Part shown: piece by piece, positions 51,673-61,792 of the stretch
How positions within the stretch are numbered: the first letter of the stretch is position 1
Layout: each line of letters opens with the position of its first letter
Assembly (NCBI GenBank): GCA_037178625.1
Contig: JAWZXG010000034.1
Coordinates: 62,001-126,000, forward strand
Source: Skeletonema tropicum
Lineage: Eukaryota > Bacillariophyta > Thalassiosirophyceae > Thalassiosirales > Thalassiosiraceae
DNA length: 64,000 nt
Direction: 5' to 3'
Translations under genes and position numbers: made by a program
The notes under the pieces: model-generated
The model's database searches: none
What the model was told of the DNA's origin: nothing
Seen by the model: only the letters and a program-made list of their open reading frames with translations

Positions 51673-52447
51673 GCTACACAAGTATGTTGTAGAGTGTAAA
51701 GACTTCTTAGACCAGAGGAGATAGGCTAGCAGCAACTCGACCTAAAAGTTTAATGATGTAAACATCAACAGCCAAGAACCAAGAAGAGCTTACGAATCTA
51801 TGCGTTCGATTACAACATTTTCATAAGATATCGGCAGCATCGACAGAATGACAGCACAGTTGACAGCGGTGCTCCATTATTACGTTACGATGATGGCGAC
51901 ACATTTTAGAGTTCGCATTCGACATCATCCCGCATCACAACAACATACAAAAAAATCCCTACATATTCATCACGCAGGAAGAGCGAAGAGCTGAAAGATC
52001 CGACGATGGCAATGCCTCCCTCTCTCTAGAGTAGAGGTAACCCTCAATAATAGGAGTAGTATACTTTAATCATCTAGAGAAGGCATAATTGCATGCCTCT
52101 CTTTCGCGCGCGTGATGAGAGAAACGATGAAACGATGGCGCGTCACGCGAGCTCTCACAGCCATTCATTCAATCATGGATGGCAGCGGCCGAAAAAAAGT
52201 CGTTGAGATCACTTGCAACTGCTTTCAAGAGCTCATAATTTTTCATTCGGCAAACTGTCAACATCATTTACTAGCAAATCACCATGTCTACCAACTACTC
52301 ACCTCCGCTCGCCGGCCGCTTCTACCGCCGCCTTCCAACAACTTTCACCCGCAAGCATCGCCTTTCGCCGCAGCCGATGAATACAGTGATTCATGATCCT
52401 CTGTTCAGTTTTGATAGATGGATGAGATCAAGCAACAATCAACTTCA
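51673..52447. other. Intergenic region upstream of the peptidase gene
   Basis: About 775 bp; no recognisable gene. It includes the promoter side of the peptidase gene and a few short A/T-rich stretches. Confidence 0.35.
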
Positions 52448-52703
52448 GCACCGTGGAAGCCGGTGCTATATAAATTGGCCCATCGCTGAGGAAAGCCGGC
52501 GATTCAAATAATGGCCCATCCATCGCTGAGGAAGCCGGCGATTCAAATAACGGCCCATTCATCGCTGAGGTAAAGCCGGCGATTCAAATAACGGCCCATT
52601 CATCGCTGAGGTAAAGCCGGCGATTCAAATAACGGCCCATTCATCGCTGAGGAAAGCCGGCGATTCAAATAATGGCCCAGTATCGCCGAGGAAGGCCGGC
52701 GAT
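52448..52703. repeat. Tandem array of seven hairpin-forming units, period about 40 bp
   Basis: Each unit has a stem pair around a TGAGG(T)AAAGCCG-like loop, separated by TTCAAATAACGGCCCATTC-like linkers. Stem pairs: GCACCG (52448) with CGGTGC (52461); then ATCGC with GCGAT at 52482/52499, 52522/52538, 52561/52579, 52602/52620, 52643/52660 and 52682/52699. In the first unit both arms differ together from the others, so pairing is kept. In the last unit the stem extends to ATCGCCG with CGGCGAT. Confidence 0.85.
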
Positions 52704-54417
52704 TAATTAAATTGGCCCTGCTTTTCATTATTCCTTCGGGTGTACTCGGTTTGGGGTCCGAGAGAGATAGTAATGGTCGGTTTCCAAGGTGGGTCATGGC
52801 GGCCTTTGAAGGTGTCGAGAGGCTTAAACAGAGTGTTCGTCCTCCCCAGGGGATAAGATGGGCACAGTTCCTTTAGGGTTTGCCAGACCATAAATCCGTC
52901 GTTAAACTACCGTTCGATCTCTTCGAAAAGTATCCCCACCCACAATGTTTACAGCTTGTCTTTGGTTTGATTTGGGGGGCAACATCTTGTCGTTCTGTCT
53001 GCGATGATAATAATGATAATAAGTTAGAAAATCATCTATTTACCAACACATTATCTCTAACGAATCATTTGCTTCTTTTACTTTTACTCTGCTTGGTAGT
53101 CCATATTGACTCATGTTCACCACGAAGAACTTCATCTACACCAAAAGTTACCGTCCATCCTTGCTTCTCGGCAATATCTTCCAAGAGAAGACAAGGTCAA
53201 CCGCTGCCGTGCCCGCTACCACGCTGTAGTTCATACGAAGTCATCCAACACACTACTCTCCATGAAGAAGGGTCTGCTGAGCACCGAAATACTTCTATCC
53301 TCCAGTTGCTACTTCTATTGTTATATGTATGGTAAATGCTCGCTCTATACTCTTCACAAACCATACCTCAACCAAAGAAGTTGACATCAATACATACACT
53401 ACTACTTCGACCAAGTAGAGACAATGTGAAGTGACTCATAACCATCGTCATCTAGTGGCCCATTATAGTCGGCGGTGATACTAGACAAGCTCATTTGTAC
53501 TGCTCAGACAACTAACGTCAGTAGAAGCAATGCTACAGTATAGCTGATCTGAGAGGTCCAGCCCCCATGGCATCCTTCCCCTTGCCAATTCCTCATGGTC
53601 TGCTTCCAAACCAGCCCACCAGCGATTCTATGGCCACTCCTACACAGCACCCACCCCCCAGATCCATTTCCTTCAACAGTTTGGCCTTGCCTGCACCAAA
53701 GCGTTCGCTTTCCACATCCGTCGACCAGTTAGTTCCCGGCAGGCTTCACAGGCGTCTTCGGGACCAGCCCGAGCCCCTCCAGGATTAAATTCTTCTTTCT
53801 CTACTGACACCGGCGTCTAGAGAGTAGTGACTAAAATAATCTATCTATCTATCTATCCAGTGTGGGCTGGCCAGCAGCACCACATTCTACCAAATCGTAT
53901 CTATCGCCAGCTATCGCCGTTGGTATGGGCATGAGCCGCGCGCTGCTCTCCTGCTGCTCATATATATCTTCTCTCTCTTGTGGTGAGGAATTAGCTATAA
54001 GTACATAGGTAGTTGAAAGTTAGTTATAGTACCAGTAGTGATGTTATGTAGGTAACAGTGTCTATCTGACTCTAGTTTACTGTTACGTAGAAGTTGCAAA
54101 GGCCCGCCCCGTAAGCTCTATCGAGGAGCGAGGAGGATCGAGGACAAGTACACACACATCGACACGAATGTATAGGAAGTTGAAACACAAAAGGAAATGT
54201 ATGTAGATGTGTTTAGTAACATCCGATGTCTGCCATCAAAACAAAGCAGGCTGGCCTAGCACATCATTTGAGACGGATTATAGACCGATTGTGATACCAA
54301 AATGGTTATCCTATTGTACATCTATCACGTCATCTTAACTTAATTGATCAACTAATTATTTACCTCAGTTACGACGAGGCTGTTGCTTTCCTCTTCCTCG
54401 ACGAAAGACGTAATTCT
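52704..54417. other. 1.7-kb region without recognisable genes
   Basis: It holds a TCTA microsatellite near 53841-53858 and an 8-bp stem-loop with arms GTAACAGT (54052-54059) and ACTGTTAC (54079-54086). A short plus-strand open frame (53567-53788, Pro/Ser-rich, 73 codons) starts with ATG but matches nothing I know. A minus-strand open stretch near 52703-52891 may be transposon debris. Confidence 0.4.
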
Positions 54418-55233
54418 TTAGACCATGTACTGACTGACCAAGTGCCATGACCCTTCTGTGAAAAGAGAGATGGATGCTCCTGCTTCAAGCAGCTTTGGCA
54501 GCTTCAAAGGAGTCACTGATGATCTGCGACGATGGAGCGCTGGGAAACGGCACAAATAACTCAAGCCAAGAGCATCAACACTGATGGGTCGGCCTTGCAA
54601 TTCCACTGTGTCACTGAACTCGCCCAAATTAGGATCCCACCCGGTGTTCCTTCTTCTATCGCCCCCTTAGCTATGTCCGAATAGAGATCAATTCCAATCG
54701 GGTCCGCCTCCTTCTCCTCAATTTGGTTGTTTTGTTTTGCAACGGTTTTCTCTCGTTTCATGCTTTCAATGTAGGCATTCATTTCATCACGATACTCTTG
54801 ACTTACATGAGAGCCCCCGGAGTACTTTGAGCACTTCAATATCGCATCATGGTATTTTCTGATATGCGAAAATCCATACTGTTTCGTTTTGGCTTCATCT
54901 TTCCACTTCTTTCAATGGCTGCAAAATGCCGTCATAGGCTCGCTAATCAAGCGATCGTAATGAAAGTCCCGTTTTGCTTTGTAGTAAAAGCGAGATGGAT
55001 CGGCTTTCATTTCCGGAGTTAAGTTGTACACACATATGTTTTTCGAAATAATCTATTGTTTCCTCGATTCGATTCCTATATTCAGGGAGATGTTTTATCA
55101 CATTTCGTCTAGTCTCAAGTACTGCGGCTTCTTGATCTGCACTTAAACGAAAAGAAGACGCGCCGGTGGATGCAGTGTCTGGCGCAGCCGTTTGATGCCG
55201 CGACTCTCTTCGTCGACGAGCAGCCATAACCAA
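54418..55233 (-). pseudogene. Decayed tyrosine-recombinase-like (Crypton-type) gene
   Basis: A minus-strand coding relic can be followed across frames. LPEYRNRIEETIDYFEKH comes first, then after a frameshift near 55030 VYNLTPEMKADPSRFYYKAK. Next are DRLISEPMTAFCSH, a stop, KKWKDEAKTKQYGFSHIRKY, REKTVAKQNN, EADPIGIDLYSDIAKGAIEE and VTQWNCKA. After another frameshift near 54600 comes RPISVDALGLSYL. The EADPI...QWNCxARxISIDALGL wording resembles a recombinase family that I recall as abundant in diatoms and linked to Crypton-like elements. The R-H-R-Y catalytic part is not visible. Family assignment is from memory and tentative; the breaks are plain. Confidence 0.5.
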
Positions 55234-56121
55234 CCCAGACGTGATGTTGTTGTTAGTATGCGTTGTTGGGCTTATTTGTTGCTGATATTCTTATTATTGC
55301 TGTACAACTACCCTTTACTACGTCGTCTTATCATGTGTAGCATGTTGATGTTGGCGTTGAGGGGAGTAGCGTAGCGCCATCGTGTCATGATGCCGCTGTT
55401 GGGAATGCTTGGTTTTCTTGTCGGAAAAATGAGAATGACTGTAGCTCTTTTGTTAGCACTCTCCGCACTCTCTGGCTCAGAATTAGATAGTCGGTTCTCA
55501 TTTTCTCAACTAGCTATATCGGACTCTCAGGCAAGGAGAACTTTTTACTAACTAATTTGTGTGCTTTTGTGTGTAAACTCTCAGCTATGAGTCCGATTTT
55601 GATAGTCAAAGTATGTAACTAGCAACTGGCGGAGTTTGCGGAATTCTGACTATCAAAGTCGGCTGGACTAGAGAGAGAGTGGCGTACTTATTACAGTAGC
55701 GGTGATCGGTGTAGCTTGTTCCCACAGAGCAACCTGTTCTAACCTGTACCCCCTCTCTAGAGAGAAGTCTCCACAAAAGAGGCAAAGTTCTACACCCCTA
55801 CTCCTATCATAATAGAAGTAAGTATTAGGGATGAAGCTATCTAACATTTTTGAGTGTCAACCTTGATCACCAATCCAGTCAAAGCTCTCTAAGTATCAAA
55901 GGGGGTACGATCGACGGGGCTGATGCCAAATTTTGCGAAGAAAGAAGAAAATCGACTTCTTTTCATTTCCAGCTTGGAAATGCAAGAGCAAGATCCTTCC
56001 GTACACCTGCTCTAGTTGTCACTACAATTGCAGCCATAACATCACAAGACGCTGCGTGAAAGCATAGACGCCTTCACAATAGCTTCATCTTCAGCCTCTA
56101 TCTGTAGCTCTTTCTAAGAAG
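55234..56121. other. 5' flank of the ERO1 fusion gene
   Basis: About 890 bp with no recognisable gene. A short palindromic CTCTCTAGAGAG lies near 55752-55763, and several TAGTC/GACTA-rich words recur between 55480 and 55670. I saw no clear TATA box. Confidence 0.35.
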
Positions 56122-59100
56122 ATGATTCCAATGACAAAAAAATACTGCAAAACAAAAATGAATCGACACCAACGTCTAATTTCTGCATCCTTACTGCTGC
56201 TCCTCCTCTTCTGCAGTATTGCCAACCAGCCTCAACAAGTCCACGCAGCCGAAACTACTAGTACAACCCCTAATAATAATTTCTTCCTCCCACCCACCGC
56301 AGCATCGGGTCCAATTGAAGATGCCACCTGCGACGTGGAGCAGATTGAACAAGCGAATGACTCGCAACTTCATGTGATTTTACGGGAGTTGATGACGACT
56401 AGTTTCTTTCGGAGTTTTGCGGTTGATTTGGATCAGAGTTGTCCGTTGACACGGTGGAATAAGCAGAAGAAGGGGAAGGGTTCGAGTGGTAGTGCCGCTG
56501 CTGCTGCTGCTTCGGAGAAGAAGTCAGAAGCATCATCGACATCGGATGCTCCGTTCCTATCCAATACTTCAGAAAATGAAAGTGAAGGATGTGCAGGAGA
56601 TTTACCAGATTTAGATCCAGATGCGGAACCTGCTTGCCATGTTGATTTAGATGGTGGTAATGATCAGCCAAATTTCCTTTCTGGTGGCGGTGGTTTTGGT
56701 AGCAGTGCATCATCAGCAATTCCATCTTCTTCTTCTCTCGAATCATCTTCTGCAGATGCAGCGACCGAAGAAGAAGAGGAATTTGAATGTGACGGAGGAA
56801 AGGATGAATTGGACGATGACGCAGAGCCATTATGTTCTCTTGCCACAGATGATGGTAGCAGCAGTAATCCCTTTGCATCATCATTTGAATCAGCTGCACT
56901 CCATTCCATCTCGGAACGTGTCGGTCAACAAAACTGGGAATCCGAATCACAACAACAGACCTTTGACTGGAATAAAGTGTCGGATCCAGTTGTGGATATT
57001 CCAGATGAGCCATGTAATGATGTCACTGGGAACTTGCCAGAAACGTTTTGGCTTGATACATGTTCGAAAATCAAAGCGGGTGATGGATTGCGTGTTGTCA
57101 ATTTACAGCTCAATCCGGAACGGAACACGGGGTACAATGGTACTCATATCTGGACGGCGATTTATGAGGAGAATTGCCTAGCGCTGGATGGGTCTACAAG
57201 CGCCCCCATGTGTTATGAAGAGAGGGTGCTATATCGGTTGCTTTCTGGATTGCATACCTCGACGACATTGTCGATTGCGAAGAATTACTACCCCCCATCG
57301 AAGAAGAAGGGGAGAGCGAATTGGGAACCAAACCCTCAATACTTTATTGACAAATTTGCAGACAGTCCAGATCACTTGCGCAATTTGCACTTTTCGTATG
57401 TTGTTCTGCTGAGGGCATTAAAGAAGGCGTCACCTGTTCTATACAATTATGAAATCAAGACTGGAGATATCTTGGATGATGAAATGGCGACTATTTTAAT
57501 GCGGAGGTTGTTGGATTCCATGATCTTGAAGTCTTGCCAGAACGTCTTTACGGCATTTGACGAGAATCTCATGTTCAAGGAGCAAGTGAATGCAATCACA
57601 CTCCAGGAAAATTTCAAAGGAGTATTTCACAATGTCAGTTCGATTTTAGATTGTGTGCAATGCCAGCAATGTAAACTACACGGAAAGATGGCTATGCTTG
57701 GTTACGGTACTGCATTGAAAATTCTGTTCCTTCCCGAGGACATGTTGGCAACGTCTCTATCCAGAAATGAAATTGTGGCTTTCTTCAATACTATTGCCAA
57801 AATGTCCGAGTCCGTGCGAGAAGTCAGAGAGCTGACAAATATGTACTGGTCGACTCATACCAGATTAGAAAAATCGGATACGACAGTTAGTAGCGGTAGT
57901 GATGCAAAGCTCTTATCGACGGGAATAGATGGTATAGAAGTGTTAGACGCCGCTGTTGGAGCAGTTTCATCCCTAGCAGATCAGGGATTGATTGACGAAT
58001 CCACAGAATCGAATCTCATCAAACAAGCTTTTCAACGGAACCCTGAATTGATGGTGCTGTCTAAGCACTATGGCTCCAATCTAAGCAAGTTTCTCAATTT
58101 CTTACCCAATATTGATAGCCAAATATCAACTACGGGCATAACTGACAATGATGAACCAGATGCGATTGTTGTAGGTACAGGATTAGCTGGATTGGCAGCA
58201 ACGTTGAACATTCTTGACCGTGGAGGTAGAGTTGTTTTGATAGAGAAAGAACACCGCCTCGGAGGTAACTCTAACAAGGCATCATCTGGTATCAATGCTT
58301 GTTGTCCTCAAAACTCCACGTATGGTGATTACCTTGAGAGTTTCAAGGAAGATACAATCCGATCAGCGGGGAAGTCATCCAAACCTCATTTGATCGAGAC
58401 ACTGGTTGGAAATAGCGAAGCCGCAGTTCTGTGGCTGAAAAACCGTGTAGGAGTTGATTTGTCAGTTCTTGCTCAGCTTGGTGGACATAGCCACAAACGA
58501 ACTCACCGGCCAAAACAGGGTATGGTGGGTGCCGAGATCATCTACAACATTCAAAGGGCCGTTAAGACTTACGAGAAATCGGGCATGGTCGAGATCATGG
58601 TAGATACGAGAGTGACACAATTGAAACGAAATGATAGTGGCGCTGTCGTTGGTGTTGAAGGAGTGAAAATTACCAAGGACGGGAAGAATGAGACCATCTC
58701 TGTCACAGCTCCCAATGTTGTTCTTGCGACTGGAGGGTTTGCCTCTGATCGCAGTTCGGGATCGTACCTTGATCAGTATCGACCGGAGTTGATGCGAATG
58801 CCTGCAACGGCAGGAGAATTCTCCACTGGTGATGGGATCACACTTGGAACGTCAGCTGGCGCAGGAACAGTTGATATGGATAAAGTGCAAGTTCACCCAA
58901 CTGGTTGGGTGGACCCCAAAGATCCTTCAAATCCAGGTAAGATCCTAGCGGGAGAGCTCATGCGTGGCGTAGGCGGCATTCTGATGAACCGCAATGGGGA
59001 AAGGTTTTGCAACGAGCTGGGAACAAGAGCATACGTAGTGGACAAAATGTTTGGTCACGATCCACAGTATGCCGCGACAAAGAGTTGGAACGTCGACACA

Positions 59101-59874
59101 GAAATACCAACATTTTCACTTGTACTGTCAGCATCGGCAGCTACAGGAGCTCAAAAGCACGTCGATCACTACCTCAACAAAGGTCTGCTGACACGTATAG
59201 AGGGGCTCGAGGCCCTGGCTAAGTGGATGAAATTACCCGTAGCTACAGTGAAGGCATCTCTACAAGAATACCAACGCGATGCTAAAAAAGGAAAAGATGC
59301 TTGGGGAAAGGCAACTTTCAACGGAGTTCCACAGAAGGATCTATCAAGTGAGGTGTTCTACGCTGGGACAGTGACACCAGTCCTTCATTACTGTATGGGC
59401 GGCCTGACAATCGATAAGGATGGCAACGTCCTAAACGAAAATAACGAAGTCATTCCTGGCTTGCATGCTGCCGGTGAGGTTTCAGGTGGAGTTCACGGCG
59501 ACAATCGATTAGGTGGCAATTCATTGCTGGAGTGTACAGTTTTCGGGACCATTGTCGGAAAGAAGATTCCCATCAAACCACAAAAGTCGATTCAGTCGAA
59601 TAATCTGCGGCAAGGAAGTGGAGCTATCGACAAACCAGTTGAGCTTCGAAACATTTCAGCTGATGAATTGAAACAACACAACGCGGAAGATGATTGTTGG
59701 GTTGTTATTCATGGTTTGGTGTACGACTTGACTGATTTTGTAGATGAACATCCCGCAGGGCCGGAATCAATTACCGAGCTTGCTGGACAAGATGGTACTG
59801 AAGAGTTTCAAGCGGTTCACGGTGAGAACATTCTTGAGGACTTTGATCCAATTGGAACATTTGTTCCTGTATAA
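56122..59874 (+). CDS. ERO1: ERO1 thiol oxidase - fumarate reductase flavoprotein - cytochrome b5 fusion
   Basis: 1250 residues, one exon. A signal peptide (SLLLLLLFCSIA, about 20-33) leads into an ERO1 domain (about 65-595) with TCDVEQIE, LNPERNTGYNGTHIWTAIYEENC and the catalytic CVQCQQC (Cys511, 514, 517) followed by GYGTALKILF. A linker leads to an Osm1/FrdS-like flavoprotein (about 676-1160): VVGTGLAGLAA for FAD, HPTGW (about 925), GERFCNELGTRAYV and HGDNRLGGNSLLEC (about 1125). The end (about 1175-1250) is a cytochrome b5 domain with heme ligands in HPAGP (about 1210) and AVHGEN (about 1233). ERO1 oxidises PDI in the ER lumen; the fumarate reductase could take its electrons to make succinate. 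The usual C-x4-C shuttle is absent; two C-x14-C segments (157/172 and 223/238) lie in the acidic loop. Confidence 0.93.
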   Translation: MIPMTKKYCKTKMNRHQRLISASLLLLLLFCSIANQPQQVHAAETTSTTPNNNFFLPPTAASGPIEDATCDVEQIEQANDSQLHVILRELMTTSFFRSFAVDLDQSCPLTRWNKQKKGKGSSGSAAAAAASEKKSEASSTSDAPFLSNTSENESEGCAGDLPDLDPDAEPACHVDLDGGNDQPNFLSGGGGFGSSASSAIPSSSSLESSSADAATEEEEEFECDGGKDELDDDAEPLCSLATDDGSSSNPFASSFESAALHSISERVGQQNWESESQQQTFDWNKVSDPVVDIPDEPCNDVTGNLPETFWLDTCSKIKAGDGLRVVNLQLNPERNTGYNGTHIWTAIYEENCLALDGSTSAPMCYEERVLYRLLSGLHTSTTLSIAKNYYPPSKKKGRANWEPNPQYFIDKFADSPDHLRNLHFSYVVLLRALKKASPVLYNYEIKTGDILDDEMATILMRRLLDSMILKSCQNVFTAFDENLMFKEQVNAITLQENFKGVFHNVSSILDCVQCQQCKLHGKMAMLGYGTALKILFLPEDMLATSLSRNEIVAFFNTIAKMSESVREVRELTNMYWSTHTRLEKSDTTVSSGSDAKLLSTGIDGIEVLDAAVGAVSSLADQGLIDESTESNLIKQAFQRNPELMVLSKHYGSNLSKFLNFLPNIDSQISTTGITDNDEPDAIVVGTGLAGLAATLNILDRGGRVVLIEKEHRLGGNSNKASSGINACCPQNSTYGDYLESFKEDTIRSAGKSSKPHLIETLVGNSEAAVLWLKNRVGVDLSVLAQLGGHSHKRTHRPKQGMVGAEIIYNIQRAVKTYEKSGMVEIMVDTRVTQLKRNDSGAVVGVEGVKITKDGKNETISVTAPNVVLATGGFASDRSSGSYLDQYRPELMRMPATAGEFSTGDGITLGTSAGAGTVDMDKVQVHPTGWVDPKDPSNPGKILAGELMRGVGGILMNRNGERFCNELGTRAYVVDKMFGHDPQYAATKSWNVDTEIPTFSLVLSASAATGAQKHVDHYLNKGLLTRIEGLEALAKWMKLPVATVKASLQEYQRDAKKGKDAWGKATFNGVPQKDLSSEVFYAGTVTPVLHYCMGGLTIDKDGNVLNENNEVIPGLHAAGEVSGGVHGDNRLGGNSLLECTVFGTIVGKKIPIKPQKSIQSNNLRQGSGAIDKPVELRNISADELKQHNAEDDCWVVIHGLVYDLTDFVDEHPAGPESITELAGQDGTEEFQAVHGENILEDFDPIGTFVPV

Positions 59875-59938
59875 AATACATACATAGTAGAATAGGTTGC
59901 AACAGCAGTTTATATATACAATATCCAATTGGTTCAGA

Positions 59939-61264
59939 CTAAGAAATAAACATTGCTGCAGCCGCAAGAATCAAACTGACAAATCCTGCCTTAGTTCTAG
60001 AGTCTGCTCCATTGTAGGAGTAGATAGGGTTACAAAGATCTCCATCACATTCCACACACCTTGTCATTTCTCCGCTTCCGCCTTTCATTGATTCACAAAA
60101 GTTGGACATACCCCAACTGCATCCTCCACTTGAAGTGGTCGTATCTCCAAATTGCACGGTTTCCCATGAAACGCATTTTTGTGACGAATCATTGCATCTT
60201 CGTTGCTCTGGAGGTGACTCTTTGAAAGGACCTTTGGAATAGTCGTATTCATAACAAAGATTCGCCGTCTCATCCTTGGAGTCGTCTCCGTGAACAGTAA
60301 TATGTTCTTCCACACCCGCAGCAGCAGCACAACTAGCATAATCCAAATAGGTCTCCTCTTTGCCAACATAACAATCATAAGCATGGTAACACGACGAAAG
60401 GCAAGCAACCCCAGACTTGACGTAATAGGACTTGCAAGTTCCAGAAAATAAAGTAGATGAAGTAAAAAGTGTTGATATTTCCTGTTTGTATTCTGCTTCG
60501 CAAGTTTCACTATCATTGACCGAGGCGGAGTAGGTCATTAAGTTTCCTCCTATTGTACGAAAATCTGAACTGTAGAGTAGAGTTGCACAGCCACTACCCG
60601 TGGAGGATACCTGCCACATATCACTACCACCACTGGGGTCAGTATTCGGGCACCTTGGTAAAGTTTTCGCTGATGAGCCTGCAGACACATCATCGACTGA
60701 AGTCTCTTGTGGATCCGAGTTTGCAGTGTTGTCATTATTTGGGTATACATCTACCTGTGTAATAGCTCCAACACTGTCTCTGACATAAATTGGATTAGAG
60801 CATATTGCGCCTTGATCAGCAAGGATTTTATTGCAGTATTCTACCATGGTATTGCCATCGTGCCCGATAAAATGAGCGTATTGGGTGCTGACTTCACAAG
60901 TCTGTTCTCCATTAGTAGTAGAGGAGCATTGAACTCCATTCTTATCATCTAAAGAGATCTTTGCATCTGTAGTTACTTTCCAGGAGCATGGGCACACAAA
61001 AGACTCAGACTCAGTCGGCGTCCAACAAAGCATCACTTTCTCACAACTCAAGATGGCATCGTCGCACATGAGATGTCCTTCATTGACCTTCTGGCAATAG
61101 TCAATCTCCTCTAAAATCGTGGGGTATATGTTTGAGTCAAGTGGGCAGTTGCACCTCACATAGCTGTTGTGGTTTGCACCGATGGTAACATGTGCTTTGA
61201 TTGAGTTGCATTTTGCAATTGCATCGCATAGCAATAGAGTAAACAAAACATCTGCCGACTTCAT
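59939..61264 (-). CDS. Secreted Cys-rich, probably GPI-anchored protein with Ly6/uPAR-like end
   Basis: A 441-residue intronless protein with an N-terminal signal peptide (MKSADVLFTLLLCDAIA), more than 30 cysteines, and a hydrophobic C-terminus (AGFVSLILAAAAMFIS) after a small-residue stretch, the layout of a GPI-anchor signal. The segment before it ends RCVECDGDLCNP, very like the closing C-C-x-x-D-x-C-N of Ly6/uPAR three-finger domains. Earlier Cys-rich modules (CNCPLD, CEKVML, CPCSW) may be diverged repeats. No enzyme motif is visible. I cannot name the family; a cell-surface or wall role is inferred. It converges on the ERO1 fusion with a 64-bp spacer. As a heavily disulfide-bonded protein it is a plausible client of that enzyme, though adjacency alone proves nothing. 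Confidence 0.7.
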   Translation of the reverse strand: MKSADVLFTLLLCDAIAKCNSIKAHVTIGANHNSYVRCNCPLDSNIYPTILEEIDYCQKVNEGHLMCDDAILSCEKVMLCWTPTESESFVCPCSWKVTTDAKISLDDKNGVQCSSTTNGEQTCEVSTQYAHFIGHDGNTMVEYCNKILADQGAICSNPIYVRDSVGAITQVDVYPNNDNTANSDPQETSVDDVSAGSSAKTLPRCPNTDPSGGSDMWQVSSTGSGCATLLYSSDFRTIGGNLMTYSASVNDSETCEAEYKQEISTLFTSSTLFSGTCKSYYVKSGVACLSSCYHAYDCYVGKEETYLDYASCAAAAGVEEHITVHGDDSKDETANLCYEYDYSKGPFKESPPEQRRCNDSSQKCVSWETVQFGDTTTSSGGCSWGMSNFCESMKGGSGEMTRCVECDGDLCNPIYSYNGADSRTKAGFVSLILAAAAMFIS

Positions 61265-61792
61265 TGTCCAAGTTTCGGTAGAAGGTTAGAGCTGCCAAGT
61301 ATCTTTTGATCGAGGTGGTGAAGAAGATAATTTCTGGTCCTGGTTACAATACTCTACGTCTACGGCTGGGTTCAAATAGCACTCTTGATTTTTGTCGGGG
61401 AGTAATAGCAGATAAGGTATCATAAGACCCTATGGACCAACAGGATGAGATTAATGTTTTGTCTGGGCCTGTGATGAGTCGTGGTGTACTGGCGCGTAAG
61501 TGGAAGGGCTACTCCCATGGTTTGGTCCTGCACTTGCTGCCTTTGTCCTGACCGATGCCTTTCTCATGAATTAGATACCATTTTGAACGACGGAATTAAT
61601 ATGATTTTTGGGGGCTTCTCTCTTCGCTCCACCTTTCAAAACAGAAGGTCAAGAAGATGCCGGATGCCGCGCCCAATAACAGGCCCATACCAACCCAACC
61701 AAGCAAAAAATAGCAAATAATAATTGGCCTGCACTCCTTGACGCCGCCGCTACCCCCCTACCATTGATAAACACCACGCAGATAAGGCCGCC
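61265..61792. other. Divergent intergenic region upstream of U2AF65
   Basis: 528 bp between two divergent genes. The U2AF65 start has a GCCGCC context directly before the ATG. No RNA gene or TATA box is evident. Confidence 0.4.

Noticed and set aside
52448..52703. CRISPR-like array
   Set aside because: Regular 40-bp repeats without unique spacers and no cas genes, in a eukaryotic genome; tandem hairpins fit better.
53567..53788. 73-codon Pro/Ser-rich open frame as a small protein gene
   Set aside because: Low-complexity composition with no signal peptide or domain; kept only as a note in the intergenic entry.
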